Shown: in pieces, positions 1-7,276 of the stretch
How positions within the stretch are numbered: the stretch's first letter is position 1
Layout of the letters: every line of letters begins with the position of its first letter
Assembly (NCBI GenBank): GCA_958430865.1
Contig: CAUDNR010000409.1
Location: forward strand, 1 to 32,150
Source: Entrophospora sp. SA101
Taxonomy: Eukaryota; Glomeromycota; Glomeromycetes; Entrophosporales; Entrophosporaceae
DNA length: 32,150 nt
Reading direction: 5' to 3'
The notes under the pieces: generated by a model
What the model was told of the DNA's origin: nothing
What the model saw: the letters and a program-made list of their open reading frames with translations, nothing else
Database searches by the model: none
Program-made: the position numbers and the translations under genes

Positions 1-273
1 ATCGCACTGATGTACTTTGTTAGGAATAGATATCTTCTGAAACCCTGCTCCGGCTTTGCATTTTTGCGGAAAGAGATATATTTGACGGACGAACTGATGA
101 TTAAGCCAGGATTCAATATCAATAAGGCGAAATCTATAACCTTCTTTTCTGCACGCGTCTAACAATTTTTTGGCATTCGAATAAAATCCAGGTACATGAT
201 AGTAAATTAGACGAAGAACGATTTTTAGCTCCTCATCAGCGCTGATTATAATGGTAGGGATACTCATTGCCAT
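1..273 (-). CDS. Integrase-type (rve) protein, N-terminal part, cut by the left edge
   Basis: Ninety-one codons stay open on the minus strand from an ATG at 273 to the window edge; the next in-frame codons upstream contain a TAA, so this ATG (or the one at 267) is a natural start. The N-terminal part has the pattern FYSNAKKLLDACRKEGY, then a WL segment (ESWLNHQ), a basic linker, and ends in IPNKVHQCD. I recognise this layout from fungal integrase-core proteins, where PN.VHQ.D opens the RNase H-like rve domain; the final Asp would be the first catalytic residue of the D,D-E triad. The catalytic core itself lies outside the window. The ORF is divergent to the gag-like gene, with about 54 bp between starts. 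The family call comes from pattern memory and not from a search. Confidence 0.6.
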   Translation of the reverse strand, partial: MAMSIPTIIISADEELKIVLRLIYYHVPGFYSNAKKLLDACRKEGYRFRLIDIESWLNHQFVRQIYLFPQKCKAGAGFQKISIPNKVHQCD

Positions 274-327
274 TACCGCGAAATGTTATAATTGATATTA
301 TTAATAAAGCAAAACTGGACTTTTGAG
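274..327. promoter_or_regulatory. Short divergent intergenic region between integrase and gag
   Basis: About 54 bp separate the minus-strand ATG at 273 from the plus-strand ATG at 328. If both starts are right, the two genes must share a compact bidirectional promoter or one promoter lies inside the other gene. The stretch is AT-rich; I see no defined box. The role is inferred from geometry only. Confidence 0.3.
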
Positions 328-2503
328 ATGAATTTCCAAACCGATCCTGCGTACTTACAACTGCTAGGTACTAATCAAGAGTTGCGTAAAGAGTTGGGTA
401 AAGAAGTAGGCATAAATCAAACAAATGAGAAAAAAATTCGCGTTCTCATAAAAGAGTTAGAGCAATGCAGTAGAACCATTTCATTTCAGGATACCACAAT
501 CATTACTTACGAAAAAGAAGTACAGGAACTCAAATCCCAAGTTTCCGATCTTGAAAAAACGTCTTCGGTCTGCTTTAAAGGATGTAGATAAAACAGAGAG
601 TTATATACTTGTTCGAGAACAACAGTTGGCTATACTTGAAGAGGAAGTGATCAAGTTAAAAAATAGAATCCGAAAAATTACCTCTCGGAAGTATAATAAA
701 CCTGTAATAGCTCAAACAATTCAAGTGCCAGGACCCAATGAATACCAGACCACAGCTGAATCTGTTCGAAATGCATTCAGGAATATTGATGTTATATTAC
801 GGAGAACACCTGCTATCCCACGATCTACTATAGAAAAGGAATTTACCGATATTAAAAATGCTGTGACTAGGCTTCGAGATATAGCTGAGTGGGAAAATAC
901 CCAATCACAGGTCTATTATCAACAAATCGGTAATTTAACCAATCAGTTAACTCAATTACAAGGTCAGTTGACTAATACAAATAATAATTTTGATCTTATT
1001 AACCAGGCCCACAATTTCCAGACGGGAAAATTGCAAACATGTCAAGCTGAATTACAAAATTGGCGTAGGAAGCATGTAAAAAGGAAGGGTAAGCATGTCA
1101 AGCAAAAGGCGAAGCATAAAAAATGGGAAAATAAGGAAAAAGATTCAAGGCAAATAATTTTAAATTTAAATCAGCAAATTTTAGCGCTTCAGAATAACCT
1201 GCAAAATATGACAGCTATAGGTGACTTAACTGGTATTACACCTTTACTCGCAAATGTTGAATTCTATGATGGACAGGTTCAGCCCGATGAATGGTATAAT
1301 AAAATTCACGCAATACTAGCTATTCCTGCGATAACTAATCTCAATGATGCCAATAAAGTAGCTATTTTAAAAGGTAGACTTGGCCGAAAATATGCAGATG
1401 TACCTGATCAACATGCTGGAAATAATATTGATACTCCAGCTCGCTTTATTGCATGGTTGCGTCATAAATATCAGACAGAAACGATTGGGACACAGCAAGT
1501 TGCTCTCCAGAGATTAGCTTATGAAAAATTTTTACCTAATGATACACCGGAAACATATGAGACGAGAATACGCCCCCTATTATTGGGTGTTGCTAACAAC
1601 GATGCGAATGCCTTGTCATTTATTATGGATCATTTACCAAATGAACTTTTCACCAGGATGGAACGTGCAAATCCCACGGAAATTAATGCATTCTTTACTC
1701 ATCTCAAAAATTTGTGGCTTAAACGTAGGCCTTCTTCATTTAATTACGGAAGTGCGAATAATATGAATGGGATGGTGTCTCAGGTACCCCAACAAATCGT
1801 ACAACAACCCGCATTCCAACCACCTCAGCAAATCGTTCAACAACCTGTATTCCAACCACCTCAGCAAATCGTTCAACAGCCAGTATTCCAACCGCCTCAG
1901 CAAATCGTTCAACAACCCCAGCAAACCATTCACCCACCCCAGCAAATTGTACAACAACCGAAATCTCAACCATTTCAACGAATTACAAATCCTCCAGTAT
2001 ATGAATATCAAAATTTCCGTCCCAAAACTGAGAAAGCCAAGTACTATGAGGAACTGAAAAACTATGCAGAAATGGGTCTTGAGGCTGAGGATAATAGAGT
2101 GTTTGAGCCGATGGAAATTGATTACGCAATAGTCAATATTGCTAATAAATTAGATCAACTTGAAGGATTGCCCAGCTCCCCGAATTCATCAATAAATCTG
2201 GCTAGAGGTCCTAGAGTAAGTACTAAGCCGATCCAGCGCAAATGTGAGATTTGTAAAAAGCTAGGTCATACTTATCGCAGTTGTCCCATAATTAAGAATA
2301 TGATGGATAATAATTCTAGAAAAAGAACTGGTCGTGTTAATTTTGCCGATGGGTTCTCACAAGATCAATTTGATAATAGCTGTGATACGGAAGAAACCCC
2401 AAACGAATCTGCTATTTCCGATCAAGAAGATGATGGTGAATTTGATGATAACGCACTTAATGAAGAATCAAATGTTAATGTATCCAGAATTAAAAAAAAA
2501 TAG
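328..2503 (+). CDS. Gag-like protein with coiled coil, capsid-like domain, Gln/Pro repeats and zinc knuckle (one frame break)
   Basis: The reading frame opens at ATG 328 (an in-frame ATG also lies at 292) and shifts at the A6 run at 553-558 into the frame that continues to the TAG at 2501. The first third is coiled coil. A Gypsy-type gag/capsid-like region follows at about 1220-1740 (VEFYDGQVQPDEWYNKIHA, then FIAWLRHKY). Next come 12-residue Gln/Pro repeats (about 1785-1990) and a CCHC zinc knuckle, CEICKKLGHTYRSC (about 2250-2290), which would bind nucleic acid. The C-terminus is acidic. Removing one A from the run at 553-558 would join the two parts, so this is decay, a sequencing error or, less likely, recoding. 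The zero frame ends in a run of nine A followed at once by TAG, and the protease continues in the -1 frame. Confidence 0.7.
1785..1990 (+). repeat. 36-bp tandem repeats inside the gag-like gene
   Basis: A 36-bp unit encoding QIVQQPVFQPPQ occurs about three to four times, with shorter degenerate copies after it (QIVQQPQQTIHPPQ). All units keep the reading frame, so this is a coding minisatellite forming a flexible Gln/Pro linker between the capsid-like region and the zinc knuckle. Confidence 0.8.
2492..2503 (+). promoter_or_regulatory. Possible -1 frameshift site (A9) at the gag stop
   Basis: Nine consecutive A (2492-2500) lie directly before the zero-frame stop TAG (2501-2503). The -1 frame, whose codon phase includes 2500, stays open from here into the protease. 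A AAA AAA is a classic -1 slippery heptamer and gag-to-protease -1 shifts are common in retroelements. A loss of one A from an original A10 would look the same. I did not find a clear stimulatory hairpin by eye. Confidence 0.35.
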
Positions 2504-3294
2504 ATCGACCTAGAGTACTCATTAAGAAGACATCCAATGAACAATCCCGATCCAAAGGCAAGAAAGATGTATATTCTTCAGAGGGTAAGGAGATTCAAGT
2601 TTCTCCTCAAGGATCACAAAATCCCACTTCGACTTTACTAGAGAGACGAATACGTGAAATAATTCAAAGTGAGCTTGTAAATTCCACTTTATTAGAGGAG
2701 GCTATAAGTAAAATCTTACGAAATTTTCAGAAATCTAGTACCGCAAATGATACTTCTCAACAAAGCGAAGATACCGAGGATGAAGAAGTTATCGAAGATA
2801 TGGAAATTAACTTTGTCCAGGATAAAGATGTGATAGATATTGCGACTGTGCGGGGTAAAATAAAACGTTTAGTACTCTCGGCAATTTTAGTCGATTCTTG
2901 CTCAAATACTTTACTTATGTCTAGGGACATTGCTGAGCGCTTGGGTTTAAAAATTGATAAAAGTACGACGTTTTATTTCAAGGGGGCGGCCACTGTCCTA
3001 ACCAAATCTATTGGAATGGTTTATAACGTACCATTAACCCTAGCTCCTGGCTGTGTATTTTATTTAGATTTCGTAGTTATTGATTACCCAAAGACTATGC
3101 TGTTATTGAGCAACCCCTTCCTTAAAAAACATGATTGTGCGATGGATTGGGCTAAATCCGAAATGAAGCTTCATTGCAATGGAAAAGATTTCATCATCCC
3201 AGTTACTATGCATAGAGTTGAAAATAAGATTGAGGTACATCACGTTAATGCAATTTCCGAAGAGCCAGATGCAGAGTTAAAAAAAAACACGTAA
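2500..3294 (+). CDS. Retropepsin-like aspartic protease, -1 frame after gag
   Basis: This frame is open from the gag stop without needing its own ATG; the first internal ATG is at 2800. After a Lys/Ser-rich and acidic linker, the protease-like core reads LSAILVDSCSNTLLMSRDIAERLGL (in pieces: LVDSCSN, then SRDIAERLGLKI), matching the hydrophobic-D-[ST]-G flap-aspartate region of retropepsins. A second conserved part is LLSNPFLKKHDCAMDW (about 3105-3150), like the LG.P.L..H...IDW segment of Gypsy-type proteases. The Gly of the D-[ST]-G triad is Cys here (DSC), so activity is uncertain. It lies in the -1 frame to gag, as expected for a gag-pro fusion. The zero frame ends at TAA 3292-3294 just after a second A9 run. 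Confidence 0.6.
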   Translation: MDRPRVLIKKTSNEQSRSKGKKDVYSSEGKEIQVSPQGSQNPTSTLLERRIREIIQSELVNSTLLEEAISKILRNFQKSSTANDTSQQSEDTEDEEVIEDMEINFVQDKDVIDIATVRGKIKRLVLSAILVDSCSNTLLMSRDIAERLGLKIDKSTTFYFKGAATVLTKSIGMVYNVPLTLAPGCVFYLDFVVIDYPKTMLLLSNPFLKKHDCAMDWAKSEMKLHCNGKDFIIPVTMHRVENKIEVHHVNAISEEPDAELKKNT

Positions 3295-3470
3295 ATTGTG
3301 AAAGGTGTGAATATTTAGAAATAAAGTTGTATAATGCTATCAAGTCAAAAGCGGAAATTAAAAAGTTTTCTGAGAAATTGCAATTATGCTATGAGAATAT
3401 ACGAAATGCTGAGTTTTCACCTGATCTACTTGACAATGGTATAAATGAAGATGAATTAATTAGAAAATAA
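3285..3470 (+). CDS. C-terminal continuation of the protease frame after a second A9 run
   Basis: Past the A9 run at 3279-3287, the -1 frame stays open to TAA 3468-3470. It encodes about 60 residues beginning HVNCERCEY, with a CxxC pair and a helical charged tail (KSKAEIKKFSEKLQ). Coding-like composition and the same polarity of shift as at 2492 suggest that it belongs to the same protein. It could equally be the result of one lost A. No known domain recognised. Confidence 0.4.
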   Translation, partial: KHVNCERCEYLEIKLYNAIKSKAEIKKFSEKLQLCYENIRNAEFSPDLLDNGINEDELIRK

Positions 3471-3758
3471 ACGAGCCATATTTGCTTTATGTTTTTTATC
3501 GTCTTCACTTTCTTGCGAGCCAAATAAACCTACATCATCACTGCTTCTTTGTCTTTTTCCAGTTAATTTTACGCTTATCATCGCTAATATTTTAAATTAA
3601 AGCTATTATTCAATTCTAATTTTAAAATATAGCGCATTTAAAAAATGGATCATCGAAAATTTTTTACTTTGGTATATCACTTTGGATCAAAAAATTGGAT
3701 CATACTTTTACGTATTACCTTGGCGTATTATGTGTTGAGTCGAATACCTTTGCATATA
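3471..3758. other. Convergent 3' region between protease and coiled-coil gene
   Basis: This AT-rich stretch between two gene ends has no supported ORF. A GGATCA-containing motif recurs three to four times at about 3645-3710 (ggatcatcg, ggatcaaaa, ggatcatac). I see nothing else. Confidence 0.4.
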
Positions 3759-4966
3759 TCAATAAATATATCGCCTACCTGAAATTTTACTTCGATCAGA
3801 ACCATTTTCGGATTTGGACTTCGTAGATTTTTCTTTATTCCAAATAATAAGCTTATGCACAAACCGTATAATTAGTATTGCTATTATTATAAGAATAACA
3901 AGCTTAACAATGGGAGGGATTCGATACTTATCATTAACCAAGGTTTCACATACCCCTAATGCCCCAATAGGTAATATCTCGGCCATTTTTGTTTTAGTCG
4001 CATAACTTTGATCATTTCCAATGAAATCAGTTTTAGAGATGGCTTCTTCCGAAAAATCTTTAGTCTCTACTATTTGTGAAATATCAGCATTACTGGTAGA
4101 AGACTTCATATTAGATAATCCTGAGGAATTGGCGTTTCGAGGCTTTGTATCTTCATTAACCTTATTTATGGTAACACTGAGTTGAGGTGTATCATTTTTG
4201 TCCATATTTTTTTTGCGCAAAAATTTACTAAAATCTTTTATAGGTTTATTAACTGCAAAGGTATCAGCGAAATTCGCTATATTTTTTATTATGGGGGCAA
4301 TGGTACTCTGTCCCTCGTCACCTCCACCAATTATAGATGAATCAGAGGTTCGAAGCTTCGCTTCTCCTGATGGTAACTCTACCTGATTAGATAAGTTTCG
4401 AGATATAGTCACCAATTTCAGATGCTCCAGTTCACTGACTTTAGAAATTAAATCCTCCTTAATTCGTTCTAATTCAGCTAAATTAGATTTGAGGGATGAG
4501 ATCTCAGATTCTTTTTTTAACGATTCTTCTTGGGATAAAACCAACTTACCTTTTAACGACTTTATTTCATCCTGAAGCATTTTTATATCCTTGTTTTTTG
4601 CAGTAATTTTGGCCTCAGATTCAGCAAGAGAAAGATTTGACCGGGTATTCTGGGAGATAAGGTTAGTATTTTCACTTCATAATCGCTTAGCCACATCGGC
4701 AACTTCCAAAGCTTGATCGTGCAACTTCTGAATCTCATTATTAGTTTTTATCGACTCGCGATCCCAATCTTTTCTTTCCCGGTTGAATTTTTTTTCTTGA
4801 TCGGAATATTTATCCAGCAATTTTTTGCTACATTCCTTAATCTCAGCCTTGGATTTAAGAGTATGATATAATTTTCTTCAAGTTCTTCTTCACGTACACT
4901 TCCAAGGCGGTATCCTTTTTGTAATGTGGGATACTTTGTATCGGATTTATTCTTTTGTAACGTATG
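3759..4966 (-). pseudogene. Coiled-coil protein with C-terminal transmembrane segment, broken
   Basis: The intact 3' part (ATG 4580 to TGA 3759) encodes 273 residues: a coiled coil (SLKGKLVLSQEESLKKE...), a Ser/Thr/Asn-rich middle, one hydrophobic helix near the C-terminus (VKLVILIIIAILIIRFV) and a basic tail (KEKSTKSKSENG). The same frame continues upstream across an in-frame TGA (4677-4679) into more coiled coil (AEIKECSKKLLDKYSDQEKK). A one-base shift in a short A run near 4875 then leads into a further coding-like stretch (LQKNKSDTKYPTLQKGYRL), which the Tc1 element interrupts at 4967. At least three lesions make this copy nonfunctional. The end-to-end arrangement with gag-protease suggests one element with the integrase, but that is inference. 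Family unknown; a membrane-anchored structural role is only a guess. Confidence 0.55.
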
Positions 4967-4968
4967 TA

Positions 4969-5350
4969 CAGTCCCTTGAAAAAAGTATCGCTTCACCTGA
5001 TGATCGACGAAAATAATTGGATAACTTCTGTGATATAAAAAGTCATGATTTTACTAACCAAGTCGATGTTGTGTAATAACAAAAAAATCATTTTCATAAT
5101 GATTTCTATAACATATTCAAGTTTCACAACACACAATTAATTATTGGTAATTTTATGATCTTTAAAAGACAAAAAAAAAATTTCCGGAAATTTTCAAAAA
5201 AACTTGAGATTAGAGCCAACTTTAGATGACATGTTTTAACACATTTTGAGAGCTTAGTAAATGTTGTTTCTTTTATCTTCAAATGTATACTTATGAAATC
5301 TCACAATTAATTGTCGGATATTGGTCAAGTATCGAACTGAAACGTAAAAA
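4969..5350 (+). repeat. Left terminal inverted repeat of the Tc1 element, 382 bp
   Basis: The sequence from CAGTCCCTTG to CTGAAACGTAAAAA is repeated in reverse complement at 6626-7007. It is far longer than the minimal Tc1 repeat and is of the long-TIR type, in which transposase usually binds near both ends of each arm. Confidence 0.95.
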
Positions 5351-5463
5351 CGACTAAAAAAAATAAATGTGTTACATTTAAAAATTTTTTTTTCTGCAAA
5401 TATTGCTATTCGTTTTTAACTAAAACTGTTACGTTTTTTAACTTATTTTTAATCAACAACACA

Positions 5464-6519
5464 ATGACTCTTACAGAAATAAATACACAAAATACTGAAA
5501 ACACTCAATTAACTGACTTTGAAAGAGGAAGAATAATTGGTCGTTGGGAAGCTGGTCAAACAACTCGAGAAATAGCAAATGCTGTTGGTCGTACTCAAAC
5601 ACAAGTACAGCGTGCAATAAAAGCATATCGTGAAAAAGGTCAAATTACCGTTTTATCTAGAAGTGGAAGACCAAAAAGTTTAACAGATCGAGACTCTAGG
5701 ACTTTAAAAAGAATTGTTATAAAAAATCGTTTTACTCCTGCTAGAGAGATAACTAACATATTAAATGAAACCACAGACAATCCTATTTGTGATCGAACAA
5801 TTCGTAACTATCTCCATGAAGAAGGATATTATAGTCGAGCTGCATTGAGGAAACCTTTTGTTTCTGAAGTTAATCGAAAAAAACGATTTAGTTGGTGCAG
5901 AGAAAGAAAAAATTGGAACGTTGATGACTGGAGTAATATTATTTGGAGTGATGAATCAAAATTCAACTTGCATCATTCTGATGGACGGCAGAGAGTTTGG
6001 AGAGTTCCAAAAGAAAAGTATGATGTTGACTGTCTTATTCCTACTTTTAAACATGGTGGGGGAGGAATAATGGTGTGGGGTTGTTTTGTGAACAATCAAC
6101 CAGGACCCTTGGTAATATTAGAAGGTAAAATAACTGGTAAAAAATATCAAGAGCTTTTAGAAAATTATTTATTACCTTTTATGAACGAATTAGGAACTGA
6201 TTTAAATATATTTCAAGATGATAATGCACCGGTTCATACTGCAAAGGCGGTGCTTAAATGGAAAGAAGATAATTTAATTTCTTCTCTTCCTTGGCCTGCC
6301 CAGAGTCCTGATCTCAACCCAATTGAACATGTTTGGGATTATTTAGAAAAGGCAGTTCATAATCGAAAACCACATCCAAAAAATATTGAAGAATTATCTA
6401 TTTATTTAAATGAAGAGTGGGGGAAACTTGACCGTAATTTTTTACAAAATTTAGTTAATTCTATGCCAAGAAGAGTTGCAGCTGTAATTAATTCTAAAGG
6501 AAACCCGACAAAATACTAA
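5464..6519 (+). CDS. Tc1-family DD34E transposase
   Basis: This 351-residue protein is intact, has no intron and starts at ATG 5464. It has an N-terminal paired-type bipartite helix-turn-helix region: DFERGRIIGRWEAGQTTREI with AVGRTQTQVQRAI, then a GRP(K) AT-hook-like linker and a second HTH. The catalytic core has the three acidic residues: Asp in WSDESKF, Asp in FQDDNAPVH and Glu in SPDLNPIEHVWD. I count 34 residues between the second Asp and the Glu, the DD34E spacing of Tc1. The protein would cut and paste its own element at TA sites. Length is normal for the family and no lesion is visible. Confidence 0.95.
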   Translation: MTLTEINTQNTENTQLTDFERGRIIGRWEAGQTTREIANAVGRTQTQVQRAIKAYREKGQITVLSRSGRPKSLTDRDSRTLKRIVIKNRFTPAREITNILNETTDNPICDRTIRNYLHEEGYYSRAALRKPFVSEVNRKKRFSWCRERKNWNVDDWSNIIWSDESKFNLHHSDGRQRVWRVPKEKYDVDCLIPTFKHGGGGIMVWGCFVNNQPGPLVILEGKITGKKYQELLENYLLPFMNELGTDLNIFQDDNAPVHTAKAVLKWKEDNLISSLPWPAQSPDLNPIEHVWDYLEKAVHNRKPHPKNIEELSIYLNEEWGKLDRNFLQNLVNSMPRRVAAVINSKGNPTKY

Positions 6520-6625
6520 TAAATAACCAAATTCTCTATCTTTTTTTGATTCTTTTAGTGTATATTTTATTACAAGTTAATATGTAAAATATTGTGCAAA
6601 TAGCTAGTAAACTTCATAAAAATTA

Positions 6626-7007
6626 TTTTTACGTTTCAGTTCGATACTTGACCAATATCCGACAATTAATTGTGAGATTTCATAAGTATACATTTGAAGA
6701 TAAAAGAAACAACATTTACTAAGCTCTCAAAATGTGTTAAAACATGTCATCTAAAGTTGGCTCTAATCTCAAGTTTTTTTGAAAATTTCCGGAAATTTTT
6801 TTTTTGTCTTTTAAAGATCATAAAATTACCAATAATTAATTGTGTGTTGTGAAACTTGAATATGTTATAGAAATCATTATGAAAATGATTTTTTTGTTAT
6901 TACACAACATCGACTTGGTTAGTAAAATCATGACTTTTTATATCACAGAAGTTATCCAATTATTTTCGTCGATCATCAGGTGAAGCGATACTTTTTTCAA
7001 GGGACTG
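6626..7007 (-). repeat. Right terminal inverted repeat of the Tc1 element, 382 bp
   Basis: This is the reverse complement of 4969-5350, ending in GGGACTG before the flanking TA (7008-7009). Confidence 0.95.
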
Positions 7008-7276
7008 TAGATCATCGATTAGATTTTTTGGATGTCTTTTAGATGATCTGTACTATGGTCACATTCATTATTGAGGATGTATGTATGTGACCTGTTACAA
7101 TTTTAACCCAGTGTCTCATATGAGCCAATTGGTTCTTCAAGTGTGTAAATAACGACTATTACTATACAGTAACACGATTATTAACAAACATAATTAATAT
7201 AAATAAAATAGGTATTATAATTTAAATTATTTTAGGAAAAATTTTTATTTTTTTTGTTTATAAGACTTAAAAAAAA
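7008..7276. other. Flank of the Tc1 insertion and upstream region of the eIF4E-like gene
   Basis: On the minus strand the first bases after the TA keep the frame of the broken coiled-coil gene for about 18 codons (SSKRHPKNLIDDL before the target TA), ending upstream at a TAG with no ATG. That supports a gene cut by the insertion, perhaps with an upstream exon. The rest is AT-rich and serves as the 5' region of the gene starting at 7277. Confidence 0.4.

Larger units (their letters stand above)
4969..7007 (+). mobile_element. Complete Tc1/mariner transposon (2,039 bp)
   Basis: The element starts CAGTCCCTTG and ends with its reverse complement, flanked by TA at 4967-4968 and 7008-7009, the standard Tc1/mariner target duplication. 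The terminal inverted repeats are 382 bp and I find no mismatch between them by eye. One intact transposase gene lies inside. Intact ORF plus identical long repeats point to a recent insertion. It splits the minus-strand coiled-coil gene. Confidence 0.95.

Noticed and set aside
1785..1990. Evenly spaced 36-bp repeats that look CRISPR-like at first sight
   Set aside because: Units are contiguous without spacers, keep a protein reading frame and lie in a eukaryotic coding gene.
1736..2011. Leu/Arg-rich open frames on the minus strand opposite the gag repeats
   Set aside because: They are antisense shadows of the 36-bp in-frame Gln/Pro repeats; the plus strand has the zinc knuckle and capsid-like sequence.
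3814..4386. Two plus-strand frames opposite the coiled-coil gene
   Set aside because: Short, hydrophobic and antisense to a longer frame with clear coiled-coil and membrane features.
4748..4996. An 82-codon minus-strand frame starting in the Tc1 TIR
   Set aside because: Its start codon and first ~9 residues come from the transposon end; it is a chance fusion across the insertion point and then reads the coiled-coil gene out of frame.
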